Source: Hippophae tibetana (Eukaryota > Streptophyta > Magnoliopsida > Rosales > Elaeagnaceae). Taken from it: a stretch of DNA of 64,000 nt. Shown here piece by piece: positions 37,622-55,640 of this stretch. The position numbers and the translations under genes were made by a program. Where the stretch lies: NCBI GenBank assembly GCA_037013495.1, contig CM072809.1, positions 8,131,001 to 8,195,000 of the forward strand, written 5' to 3'. The notes beneath the pieces were generated by a model that worked only from the letters and a program-made list of their open reading frames with translations, did not search any database and was not told the DNA's origin. Positions within the stretch are counted from its first letter, which is position 1, and every line of letters begins with the position of its first letter.

Positions 37622-40600
37622 ATGGCGGGTGAGGGAACGTTTTCGTTTTCAGTTGCCTCTTTGCTGGAGGATGTGCTCCGACAACATGGTAATCGTCTCA
37701 AAGATCTTGATTTGGAGTCTAGAAAAGCCGAAGAAGACGGTACGTAACGTATTTTAAATCTTCGCTTGCTCAACACTCGGCTTAATTTTCATAGTTATAG
37801 TTTATGCACCGATCAAAACCTCTTATAGTTTTTAATGTTTAATTAATTTATTACTGGATTCGCCTCTAATTTACTTAGCTTGCGTTTCTGAGTTATTGTT
37901 AGTATTCTTCTATCACCTACAACTTAACAGACAACTTCGTGAATTCCTCTGAAATTTGGCATTTATGAGTGTAAATGAGATATTTTATTTTAATGTAGCG
38001 TTGAGAAGGTATGAGGCAGCAGGGTGGCTGAGAAAGACGGTAGGGGTAGTGGCAGCTAAAGATTTGCCTGCGGAGCCTTCTGAGGAAGAGTTAAGGCTTG
38101 GACTGAGAAGTGGGATTATTCTTTGTAATGTTCTCAATAAGATTCAACCTGGTGCTGTGCCAAAGGTGAATCTGATCTTAGATGATGTTCTCTCAATTTG
38201 ATTTGCTTCTGTCAAATAGCATTTTCATGTTGCTTGATTCTTTTCAGGTGGTGGAGAGTTCATGTGATTCTGCCTTGATCTCCGATGGAGCTGCATTGTC
38301 TGCATTTCAGTACTTTGAAAATGTGAGGAACTTCCTTGTGGCTGTGCAGGAGATGGGAATTCCTACTTTTGAGGCATCTGATTTGGAACAAGTATGTTTA
38401 CTTAACAGAAATTCGATATCATCATGTAATTGCAAGTATGTTTGCATCTCATTATTCTTGTTACTTCCAGGTAGGACTTGATTTTAGTACTTCACTGATT
38501 AGCATCTAATATTTTCTTGTGTATTGTGTCTGGTTTTGGAGATGGACAATCATCTGGAAATTAGAATTTTATGCAACGTTTTGTTTTTTATTTTTTTGAC
38601 AGTTATGTTTCATCTTGCTCAGGGAGGAAAATCTGCAAGGGTTGTGAATAGTATTTTGGCACTTAAATCGTACAGTGAGTGGAAACAGACTGGGGAAAGT
38701 GGAGTGTGGAAATTTGGAGGAAATGTGAATCCATCTGCAAAATCTTTTGTACGAAAAAATTCAGAGCCATTTACAAATTCTTTATCAAGAAACACTTCCA
38801 TGACAGAAAAGTCTTTCCATGTTTTGTCTTCTGATCTAGACTCAAATAAAATGGTTGGTAAGCTTAATTTGTTTGTTTTGGCCTCTTTGCTTGGTTTGTC
38901 AAGTTAAAAGAGAAGAATGACATTAATTATTTCTCGTTTTGTCCCTCTGCACAATTGCAGTCCAGTTCTCACTCTTTGAGTATGCTAGTTCGTGCAGTTT
39001 TAATAAATAAGAAGCCTGAAGAAGTCCTTACGGTAAGGAGTTCATCTTACATATAATAATTTTGGTCCGCCTAGGGTTGTAAGGAATCGTGTCTTGTTCT
39101 CCCACCTATTAGTCTGTCACTTAGTAAACGATGTTTATATTTCTTTTGTTTTGAGTCATTTGATTTGACCAACCCTTTGCCCTTTATAAGTTAAGGCTTG
39201 CTCTATGTAGTCTCACATGCAATTTTATTTATATTTATGGATTTATGTTCGTGTCTTTGTTAATTTCATTTAACTATGTTGCTAGGTATTCCAGTTTTCT
39301 TGATTGCATTATTCCTTTTCATAGGTGGTGGAATCCATGTTCAATAAGGTAGGGGAGGAGTTGGAGCGCCGGCTTGCTAGCCAACATGGACTGGTATGTT
39401 ACTTCTAATCATCTAAAAGCTTTAAACGCCCTAAAAAGAACATCAACTGAACATCTACCTCTCATTTAATTACTTTATTATGACTAAGGTCAGCGGTCAC
39501 TATCTAAGCATGTACTTAAGCTTTAATTATTGTTATAATAAGAGTTGATGCATTCATGATTGTTGTGTCTGGTTGAGATCAAACAATTTTTTCCCCAATT
39601 CATTTACCTCTTGCTTTAATTCTTGTTTCAATTAGTCAACCTAACAAGTTTTACTCTACTTACGTTGATCCAAAGACAAAACCATCCCACAGAGATAAGA
39701 TTATTTCTAATGGCAACAAATCTCTAACAAAATCTGCTTCTGATGACGTAAAGGTGATTTGTTGATCTTTTCTCCTCTGACTATAGTTTACGCTCATGCA
39801 ATTGAAGCATAATCTGACCGCATCCATAACTATGCTAATTTAGATCGAAAATCAAGATGCTAAAGTCATAAAGAAAGAACCATTCCAAAAGATCTATAAT
39901 TCTGATGAAGAATCAAAAAGTCGGCTGCTAAAACAACAGACAATTTTTGATCAACAACACCAAGATATTCAGGTAGCCAACTTGAAATGTAATCTTCTGC
40001 ATTTACATTGTTAAGATTTGTCTCACTTTTTATACGATTTTATAGGAATTGAAGGGTACCATTCACTCGACAAAAGCTTCCATGCAATTTATGCAAATGA
40101 AGTTTCATGAAGAGTTCAATAATTTTGGTGGGTTCTAGAAAATGAAATTTCAAGTGAGCAGTAACTTTTAGATTTTTTCTGTTCTTAGCTAAGTGTTTGT
40201 TTACATAGGATTGCACATTCATGGTCTAGCTCATGCTGCATCTGGGTATCATAGAGTTCTCGAAGAAAATCGAAAGTTATACAACCAAGTTCAAGATCTT
40301 AAAGGTAATAAGATCACCAATAGTGTAAAGCTTTGCTACGAAGCTTCTGCCTTTAATATATTTCCAAATGTACTGATTTGTTACTGTTTTGATGGATAGG
40401 AAGTATAAGGGTTTACTGTCGTGTGAGGCCCTTTTTGCCTGGCCAACAGAATTATTTGAGCAGTGTGGATAATATAGGAGATGGAACTATTACCATTAAC
40501 ACGTCTTCAAAGAATGGGAAAGGGTACAAGTCTTTTAGCTTTAACAGAGTCTTTGGGCCATCGGCAACTCAAGGTTTGTTAGATTCTCATCTAGACTTTC

Positions 40601-43154
40601 TTCTATGTTGTTCCTATCTTAACATTAATTTTATTCTCTTATATCTTGCAGCGGAGGTATTCTCTGATATGCAGCCACTAATTCGATCTGTTCTTGACGG
40701 TTATAATGTTTGCATATTTGCATATGGCCAAACAGGATCTGGAAAAACCTTCACAATGGTATATAATATTTATCTTTGACCTATATAGTCTTATATAGCC
40801 TTATAGAAAATTGATGTTTTTGATAAACAAAAAATTATATTAAATATTTAATTTACATCTAGTCTGGACCAAGAGATCTTACAGAGAAAGGTCAAGGTGT
40901 GAATTATCGAGCATTGGGCGATTTGTTTCTAATATCAGATCAAAGGAGGGATACTTTCCGTTATGAGGTATCTGTTCAGATGATTGAGATTTATAATGAA
41001 CAAGTTCGGGACCTCCTTGTTGTTGATGGAACCAACAAAAGATATCCTTTTTGTTCTATTCATTCACATTTTTGTTCTTATCCCAGAATGTCAAAGTGGT
41101 TGTCTTCTAGATGATTTCAGTAAACTTGTTTGGTTATACTTCATATTCTTTCCTTTAGCTTTCCTTAACAAGCAATACATTAGAAATTCGTAATAGTTCT
41201 CATAAAGGGCTAAGTGTACCCGATGCAAACCTAGTTCCTGTCTCCTCAACATCCGATGTAATTGATCTGATGAACATTGGACAAAAGAATCGTGTTGTAG
41301 GTGCAACAGCCTTAAATGATCATAGTAGTCGTTCTCACAGGTGGAAACCTGGTCTTCTCTTTCTTATTCTATATGCAACTGCTTAAATGCTTAAGGTATA
41401 TCTGTCTGTGCAAATTATTTCTAACCTATTCTTTTCAAATTACAGTTGCTTGACTGTTCATGTTCAAGGGAAGGATTTGACATCTGGCACTGTTCTTCAT
41501 GGCTGCATGCATCTGGTTGATCTTGCTGGGAGTGAGAGAGTAAACAAATCCGAGGTGACAGGAGATAGATTAAAAGAGGCACAACATATCAACAAATCTC
41601 TCTCAGCTTTGGGTGATGTGATTGCTTCTCTTGCCCAAAAGAATTCACATGTACCTTATAGGAATAGCAAACTCACACAACTTCTTCAAGATTCACTTGG
41701 TAAGCTGGCAGTGAATGTGTTTCTAAAGATATAGTGGGGATATTTTACTCTCAATGTCCTTTTCTTTTCTTTTCAAAACATCCTAAGCATGTCTTTTGGA
41801 TCATCAAATGCATAGGTGGGCAGGCCAAGACACTGATGTTTGTTCATATAAGCCCAGAGCCTGATGCTGTTGGTGAGACAATAAGCACACTTAAATTTGC
41901 AGAGAGAGTTGCCACAGTCGAATTGGGCACTGCTAAAGTGAACAGAGATGTTGCAGATGTTAAAGATCTAAAAGAACAGGTTTTCATTTTCTTCACCTAC
42001 ATTGCTGTTTCTAGACAAATAGCTTCCAAGTTTCTCCCTTGACCTTCCTAATGGAGATTTATGGAACTTTTAAACTTTCATCAGATTTCCACTCTCAAGG
42101 CTGCATTAGCAAGAAAAGAATTGGAAGAAGAGCACAACCAACACTCTGTATCTGGCAGCTCTGGTAAATACAGGTCTAAAGGCAGCCAATTATCACCTTG
42201 TCATTCTACCATTCAGGGAGCTGATACCTCTGGTGATCACAAAATCTGCAGGCAGCCAATTAAGGACTTGGGCAACATAGAGGTAAATTTTCTTCATGAT
42301 AATGATTGCATAAAACAGGTCATGTTCTTTTAGCAAGAGTTCCCGAAAATGGTCAATTTGGGCATAATACTTTCTTTATCATGGGACAAATTTATCTATT
42401 AGTTGTTTTTGAAGTGTGTGCTACTGATTGTGCAGCCTTGCAACAATTCTTCTCTTAGCTCAAAGAGGCAAAGCTTTGATCTTGATGAGGTACAGACAAA
42501 CTCACCTCCCTGGCCCCCTGTGAAGAGTCCTGCTCAGAACTGTCCAGAAGACGATAAGGACATGGGTAATGGAAATTGGGTTGATAAGGTTATGGTGAAC
42601 AAGCTAGAAGTAAACAGAGATGAAAACCCTTTGGGATGTTGGGGAGCAGACAATGAACACTTGTCTGACATGTTCTACCAAAAATATCTTCAAGATACTT
42701 CTAAGATTTTCCCAGAACAATCCTACAACATATTCATGGGAAGCACACAGATGAACAGTTCTAGTATGGATGAAATGGATGATCATCTTGATGCTGCAAC
42801 CAGCGATTCTTCGGAACCAGATTTGCTTTGGCAATTCAATCAAACAAAACTTACAGGAATAACTAATAGTATTGGCTCAAAGATCAAGAAAACTAATCTT
42901 AGACAAGCAAAGAGCCCGGAACTAAGGTAATGCCTAAATTTGTTTTCAGTTAGCTTATGCAGTTGCATTTCATTTTATCTCTACCGAATCAAAACTTAAG
43001 TAATAACTCCCATCTTTGTTTTTGCAGCAAGAATTTTCATTCTTCTATAGGAGGATCCTCACCTTCCCAAAAATCAGTAAGTAGGGCTCTTAATCGGCCC
43101 GGAAGGCAGCCAACTCCAGCTGATATGAAACGCAAAATCGGTAATAGAAAGTAA
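37622..43154 (+). CDS. Kinesin-14 with N-terminal calponin-homology domain (KIN-14, KP1-like)
   Basis: A plant-specific minus-end-type motor (KCH group) linking microtubules to actin or organelles; Arabidopsis KP1 is the closest I recall. Nineteen exons: 37622-37739, 37999-38165, 38248-38391, 38623-38853, 38961-39032, 39325-39393, 39676-39753 (or from 39649), 39844-39972, 40046-40127, 40209-40304, 40400-40573, 40652-40758, 40863-41041, 41179-41340, 41446-41699, 41816-41979, 42085-42282, 42436-42926 and 43028-43154. The product is ~1013 residues. The CH domain is ~41-165 and a charged linker ~220-340. A KIN-14 neck ([16 protein letters not shown]) directly precedes the motor at ~395-725. The P-loop GQTGSGKT is at 479-486, followed by switch [10 protein letters not shown] and switch II DLAGSER. 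The C-terminal tail is basic and Ser-rich. Intron 13 is AT-AC. The exon-7 acceptor is uncertain; both choices are in frame. Confidence 0.93.
41042..41178 (+). other. U12-type AT-AC intron in the kinesin motor domain
   Basis: A 137-nt intron begins ATATCCTTTT and ends CAATAC. It carries a perfect U12 branch-point consensus TTCCTTAAC at 41161-41169, with its branch A 10 nt from the acceptor. It splits an AGA codon (AG|A) and joins DGTNKR to LEIRNSS, which aligns with related KIN-14 motors without a gap. No GT-AG pair gives this junction. Confidence 0.95.
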
Positions 43155-43465
43155 AAGTGTTATTATTTACACGAAATAAGGTGTTATTTTTTATTTTTTC
43201 CTTTCATTTCTTGAGTTTGTTGCAGAGAGAGGTTTTACATATATATATTTTCATTATTTCTTGTGAGTTTATACGGTCAGCTGCAGCAATAAATCCAGTT
43301 GCTTGTATATTTGTACGACAGTGTTTGAGTTTGTTCCAAAACTCCAACCTGCTTGTTTTGGATAACATATAATTTTGTTTATATAGGATCCCATTGCAAA
43401 GTTTTTACTTGATTAATATAGTGACATGTCAGCTATATATTCAAAAGTCAAATATATGTTATTAA

Positions 43466-43775
43466 TATAAATGATTTAAACACTTCATTAAACACAATCT
43501 AATATTATACGAATTTTTAGTTATAATTTAATATTTTTATTGATTTCATGAATCACTCCTTGATTTAAGTTTATATATTTATTAACATATTTTAAATTGT
43601 TTCATTCAAAGGCTACAATAATTAATCAATACTATTTGTATAAAGATATGCATGTTAATAAATATAAAAACTTAAATTAATTTGTGACTCATGAAATCAA
43701 GAAAAATATTTAATTATAACTATAAATATATATTGTTTGATTGTGTTATTTATTTATTTATTTAAATCATTTATA
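43466..43775. mobile_element. Foldback MITE-like inverted repeat
   Basis: A 310-bp imperfect palindrome. The ends are TATAAATGATTTAAA (43466-43480) and TTTAAATCATTTATA (43761-43775). The arms continue inward with matching words, for example ATTGATTTCATGAATCAC against the complement of GTGACTCATGAAATCAAG, and TTTATTAACAT on both sides of a ~60 nt loop. Terminal TA on both sides would fit a TA target duplication (Tc1/mariner, Stowaway-like), but because the ends are palindromic this is not decisive. Confidence 0.7.
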
Positions 43776-44094
43776 CGAAAAAGGTGTAAATTTATACATA
43801 TATTACCTCAAAAAACATGAGAAACTCTGTTGTATATGAAATGAGGTACTTTACTGCCCTACTAACTGGAGTTAATTTACCCAAAATTTATAATTTTTGC
43901 TAAATTGCTTAATAAAAATATCAAAAACTCTTATTTTTATAATTTTAATAAAATAATATCAAATATCACATTCACGCATATCTTCAACCATTATCATCGG
44001 TAATCTTATTAGAACTTTGACAATCATTATTTACTATCTCCTAGATGCTTAGATAGTATAGTAAACAATCCTATCAAATGTGCAGGTAACATAT

Positions 44095-44097
<3 letters not shown>

Positions 44098-44136
<39 letters not shown>
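44098..44136. repeat. (AT)n microsatellite
   Basis: About 19 AT dinucleotides. Confidence 0.95.
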
Positions 44137-44137
<1 letters not shown>

Positions 44138-46314
44138 CATACTATATATAAATGTAACATAAATATATATAAAAATAAATATAAATGTATATATTATATA
44201 AAAATGATGTAGATAAATGTAAATAAGTTACATATGTTTAGTCACTGGAATTACTATAAATAAAATATGTAACATATAAATATATATATATATATATAAA
44301 ATGTTATATCCGATGATTCATTGATAATGATTGACGAAACTCTCGATGGTGCATCAAGAAATATTTTGAGATTTAATCTTATTTTTATTTTGTTGAATAA
44401 TATTGTAATAATATTTTAATATTTATTGATATAAAATTATAAGTATTAATATAAATTTAAACATCTAATTATATAAATATTTTATCTATAATTTTTTTCA
44501 AGGCCCTATAATATTGTTGACATACCAAATCTTTTAAGGTGACTAAACAAATTGGTGGCATTTTTCTTCTTCTTATTTTTGAAAAACATAAGACCGAGTA
44601 ACAATATATTTGTTATATTATGGAAAAAGAAAAAGTTATATCTCAATTTATATATTTATAGTTAAAATATGTATGCTTTGCACATAATTTGTTTTACTTT
44701 TATGAATTTATATCTGATTAATTACTTTACAGCTTAATTGAAATAAAATATACAAATTTTAATTTTTTAAATTAATTAAGTGTGAAATTAAAATCATTAA
44801 TTTTTTTAAATTAATTAGATATCAATATAATTGTGAAAACTATTTAAAAATATACTCCTTAATATTTTATAAATATATTTATTTAAATTTCTTAACTTAT
44901 TTTTTTATTTATAAATTAAACTCATTAGTATTATAGGAGTTATTTTATTTAAGGTGTTTATCTTAATTTTTTTCTAAAATATAAAATATAAAGAAAATAT
45001 ATATATATATATATATATATATTAACATATAAGAGTATTTCTATCCAAAATATTAATTTAAACTTTTATATATAATATAGGTTTTAATATTTTCAAGACT
45101 TGTTTATAAAACTGGTCCTTAATTTATGTTTAAAATCATATTTTAATAAAAAAATTAATTTATATTTTTTTACCAAATTTAAATTGATTACACAATTATA
45201 CTTAACTATTTTATTATATATATTTTTAATTTATTTTACCTCAAATTTAAGACTTTATGAACCAAACATATGCCTAATTTAAAATTTAATTATAAATATT
45301 TTCATCACATGGTAGATAAATATAATATCATTACAAATTTTACAAAAAATAAAAAATTTGATTAAATTTATTCAACTAATGAATTAAATTATATAAACTA
45401 AGAGGTTGGAATTCAATATAAGAGTAATATGATATTTTGGTTATTTTATTTTTATAAATTGGATACATAGTAAATTTACTATTATAAATTTAAATATTTT
45501 AATAATTATTATTAATTATTATAATTTTGGATATATTTTTTAAAAACCTTAAAGTTGAATTCAACTTTATTAGTGAGAGTGGGTAAATGTTGACAAATTA
45601 AAATATTTAAAAAAATTTAAAAAGTTAAATAATAAAATAATTAAAATTAATATAAAATGATTAAAATATTTATAAATATAATAATACAGTGAATCTAAGT
45701 ACATTTTATGCCTATTTCACACGATTTTTTTTAGTAAAATAAAAAAAATTAATTATTGCAATAAACCAAATAGGCAAAGGCCCATGGATCTCAAATGTAG
45801 AATGAATTAACCGTTTCTGTGGAGCCGGACTCTCCTACCTACCTTGAAAGTTGAACCAAAAAGCTATCAGTGATGATGGATATTGGATAGCCTACACTCG
45901 TAATTGGTAACTTGGCAACATCGTTGATCTTTGGTAATAACATATTTAATAAATAAAAAAACAAAAGTAACATCCGCATTTAATAATATATATATATATA
46001 TATATTAAGTATTTATGTTTAATAATTAAACAATAAATAAAAAAATTATATTAACAATTAAAAGTAATAATTTTAAAATAATAAAAATAATATTAAATTT
46101 AAAATTTATTATAACTAAATAAGTAAATTTTAACGATTAATAAAAAACTGATATTAATAAATTAATATTTTTTTATTTAAAATATTTTCTTTTTAACTAA
46201 TAATTTATATTTTTATGTATTTTATTCTTATTATAAATAACATCTAATCCAAAACTCCCAGAGTTGTTTGAATAGTGGCGTAAACAGTCTAAAAGCATCC
46301 CACTCGTCCGGCAT

Positions 46315-46320
46315 CACGTG
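46315..46320. promoter_or_regulatory. G-box CACGTG upstream of fumarase
   Basis: A palindromic CACGTG lies ~212 bp before the fumarase ATG in a locally GC-rich segment (GCATCACGTGCCACGCCGCC). G-boxes bind bZIP or bHLH factors in plants. Function here is only inferred from the motif and its position. Confidence 0.4.
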
Positions 46321-46531
46321 CCACGCCGCCCCCATTCCCAAACCCATTGAATAATTGAATTTGACCTCACTTCCTCTTCCAAATAGTACCAATACTACTC
46401 CTGTCTTTTGCTCTATTATCTCTTTCTCCTTCCTTGCAATTTCTTGCAAATCGAGCTCTCGAGCTTGACACCTTCCTCAAGCATAGCTTTTACCTCTTGT
46501 TTCAGATCGATCTTTTCGCTCACGATAAAAA

Positions 46532-52078
<5,547 letters not shown>

Positions 52079-53949
52079 CAGACAAAGTAGACATTTTTGA
52101 AGCTGTTGGAGCTGATTCCTTGCTTTCAGCCTCAATCGTCAACATTTTTTTATGGAATTTTCTGCCTTGGTTAAACTCAGAAATAAGGAGCCAATAGCTG
52201 ACGTTTTCCATAAATTTGGAAAACAATATTCTTGAGGTTTTCTTCAATTTTAGGTTTTGATGCTATTTGATTGCATCGTGGGAAAGCCTCCCAAATTCTC
52301 GTAATTAAAATAAAATTTTCTCGTAGAATTCCGTTACCTTTATCAACTTGACATACTTTTTTTATCAATCACATTCAACTAAGGTTGCTCATTAATGGTT
52401 TTGATATTAACTTTTATTGGGGTGTGTGTTGTGAGTAATTCTATGTTGCAGTACTAGGGCACCAATAGGTATAGAGATCGTTTGTTATTGAATTGATTTC
52501 ATTGAAATGTAGAAAAATATATTGTTAGATTTGTAACATGTAGTTATTTGGTGGTGTGGTGATGATGAGTCACCTCGTAAAGTGTTTTTAGGTGTGAAAA
52601 AGTAGCAGGTGAAAAACAAATTTAACTTTTAATTAATTTTTCATTAAATAAAATACATTGAAAAGTTAAATATGTAATAAACAATTTTTAATTAAAAAAA
52701 TGCATAAATTACTCAAAATTGAAAACTGATTCACAATTTTAGTTAAAAAATTATAATGATCGACAGTTTTTTTATCACATTTATTATGCACTTATTCTAT
52801 ATTTTATAATAGGTTAAAATGAAAATCTTAAAAGTTTATTAAATATGTGGATAGATAATTAAAAATAACAAAATAAAAAAAGAAATGTTTATACAATATA
52901 ATTAACTTCAATCAATTTCTTCCTATCAAACTTAAACAAATTATTCATTCTTTGATATCCATCATTATAAACACTTTTGCTACATTTTTATTATTTAATA
53001 TGAATTATTATTTTTATTATTTATTTTAGATTAAAAATTTGTAAACTTATATTAAAGAAAGGAAAAATTATTAGAAAATTTCAAAAATAGCTAAAATATT
53101 CATCAATTTTAAAAAAATAGACAATTATATCCACTTAATTATTTTTTTATAAAAAATTTCTTCAAATTTTTTATAAATATTTCATTTGAAAAAATATGAA
53201 AGTGATGATTGTTAATTTTTAAGATATGTGATTTTTTTTTATAAATATTATTTCATAAAACATTGAGGGGTGATTTTATAATTTTACCTTCAAAAAATCA
53301 AACTAGTAAAAGTACTTGTCAAATCCACCGTATCTATTGACAAACAAAAAAAAATCCAAAAAGAAATAGTAGATGCCCACTTGTTAAAAAAAGCAAAACT
53401 AAATCTATAACTTTACACGTACACGCGAGATAACGAAATTTGTTCATTCTCACAATTTAACAGATTTGAGTCTTCATTTTTATTTATAAAGTTAGGTCAC
53501 TCCAATTAAATGCTCATCTATAAAAAATCATTTGTATAATATTTTGATTTTCTATTTACTTTTTTCAAGCAGTTCCCTAACAAAAAGTCATTTTTATTTT
53601 TTAAATTTATAAAATTAATATATTATTTAATTTAAGTTTATTCATGCATTGGATAACCAAACTCGTAAAACAAATCTACTTACTTTTTCTTTATGATATC
53701 ATTTTTATCTCAAAAAAATCTATATTTTCATTGTTGAACTAGTTTTTTGGTGCGATAAACACATAAGTCATGAAAACTTATTTTAAAATTAATGTTAGAT
53801 ATGTCTTATAGTTTTCATGTGAAAAGATCTACATTGTCCTTCAAGAATTCAATGAGTGGAGCTCTTAACTTGTGGGTTAGTTTAGAATAGATTTTTACAG
53901 ATTTAGTCACTCTTGATCTTTTTATGTAAATTATTTCGTAATCATCTAG

Positions 53950-55640
53950 GGTAACTACCACGGTCTATCTCCTCACTCGTTGCATCATTTTCCTGTTCAA
54001 ACGGTTCCGTTATTTGGTTCCTACTTTGATACTAAAAGTAATGCACTTTTCATGGTGGAATTATAACAACTCCTCGCCTTGTCTTGCTTTCCTCTTATCT
54101 CTTTTACCCTCTCAACCATAGGATACTTAATGAGTTGATAATATATGGAGAGGATTGCTCTCATTTTATCGATCTACGATCTACCCAAAATTACATTGTA
54201 AAATGTAGGGGTGTTCAACACTATAAAATTTGTAAGGATGATTACTCCTTCTATAGAGATTGATAAGTGCATGGTCTCTATTGACATGGTCATGTTGTTG
54301 TTGAAATCAACCATGACATCTGCTATTGTGTCATCTCTTTGGGATCTATCTCCATGTCCAACAATGTGGATAAATACAATGAATTCGATGAGCTACCATT
54401 ATCCACCAAAATTTTACGCAACTCATAGTGTGGGATATGTCCTTCATGCTTCAGATTGTATACTAGTTGGTTAGTGTCCCTTGTTTCTCGAGCATATCTC
54501 TTTCTTGAGTTTTTAGAATAACTTGATATGGTTAGTCCTCCATGTATTTTATGAATTATACGAACGTCCTTTTGAGGAGGTTGATTAGGTCTGTTTGCAT
54601 ATCTAAAAGCAAGATTTAATGGAACAAACTAACTTCAATTAGTGAGATTGTTTACTATACTACTTCCTTCCCACAGACCCCCATTTCTATCTATAATAAC
54701 CCCCAAATATCCTTCCAATAATAGATGTTTGATTTCCCATTTGAGGTATCGTTAATCTCTGTTCTAATGACACGTATCCTTATGGAATACACAATACTTG
54801 TCAGGGTTCTTCAGTGGAGCTTTCATAGGTTATGACCAGTTCACATGATTGACACACTCCATGCGTTGTATAGCCTCAACTAACAAGACACGCAATGATG
54901 GGTCTTTGAAAGGGGATAACACTCTTCCCTAAGTCCCTGACCTTCTCTCAGATATGATCATAGGTTTGAAACAAGGAAAATTAGGGCATTTTTCCCATAA
55001 GGCCTCCTATCATCTTCCTTTTTGATTGGGATGGGTTTGGCTATAGCTTTATTTACCATTCTTTGGGCGGATTTCATCTCTCTCTCCACTTAGAAAACCT
55101 TTTGGGTCTTTTTGTAAACCATTTTCAAAGATTGTGGAGTGGTTTCAGTTAATTCGATAAACATACTAATGTCCCACTTGATGCCCTTGCAAAAAGCTTC
55201 AATGGCAATGGAGCCAGGACACTGTGAAATTTTCATTTTTTTTCATCTTAAACCTTCTCAAATAGGCCTCAACATTCTTTTCATCCTCTTGAATGAATGA
55301 AAACAAATGGGGTGACTCCTTTTGTATTGTCTTATTGCATACATAATTGGTAACAAATTCTTTCATCAACACATCAAAACTTTTTATACTCTTAAGGGGT
55401 AGCTCAACAAACTATTGTTGAGTCGTCTCTTAGAAGGTAGCTACAAATAACTTACAATACATGACTTCTTTTTTATTCTCCGGAAGGCTTAATGTGACAA
55501 TGGGCATCTTAAAGTGAATAAAATGAGCCACTGGGTCTTTTGTTCCCTTGCAAGCAGGACACTTAGGGAAATGAATTTTAAGGGAAGCGTCGTTAACTCA
55601 AGAACATCTAAAAAGGGTGATGATGACAATTGATAACATT
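53950..55640 (-). pseudogene. Degenerate Ty3/gypsy retrotransposon gag-protease
   Basis: Read on the minus strand from ~55.63 kb downward, short stretches in shifting frames match the conserved order of a Ty3/gypsy gag. First comes a PF..LP.KF..P block, then GTKDPVAHF, then the capsid-like LFVATF..FVELPLKSI and HLFSFIQEDEKNVEAYLRRF. Next is KYCVFHKDTCH near 54.8 kb, the RKRYARE spacer, and the aspartic protease motif VDNGSS (normally VDTGSS or VDSGSS) near 54.4 kb. It ends with NVILGRS and IRGKQDKARSCY near 54.07 kb. Many stops and frameshifts make it non-functional. No RT, integrase or LTRs were recognised in the window, so this is a truncated relic. Frames were read by eye, so the ends are approximate. 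Confidence 0.75.

Larger units (their letters stand above)
43155..46531. other. AT-rich spacer between kinesin and fumarase genes
   Basis: 3.4 kb without a supported gene. The first ~230 bp is probably kinesin 3' UTR. It contains a foldback element (43466-43775), an (AT)n run at 44098-44136, a repeat shared with fumarase intron 16 (about 44660-45085), and (AT)n runs near 44998-45022 and 45988-46005. The last ~300 bp is GC-richer and is the fumarase promoter and 5' UTR. Confidence 0.55.

Noticed and set aside
37519-37776. 85-codon minus-strand frame over kinesin exon 1
   Set aside because: It is antisense to a conserved exon and its leader; no domain.
54193-54210. GTAGGGGTGTTCAACAC, resembling a hAT element end
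   Set aside because: It lies inside the gypsy relic, where it codes (minus strand) part of the conserved segment before NVILGR; no paired end or target duplication.
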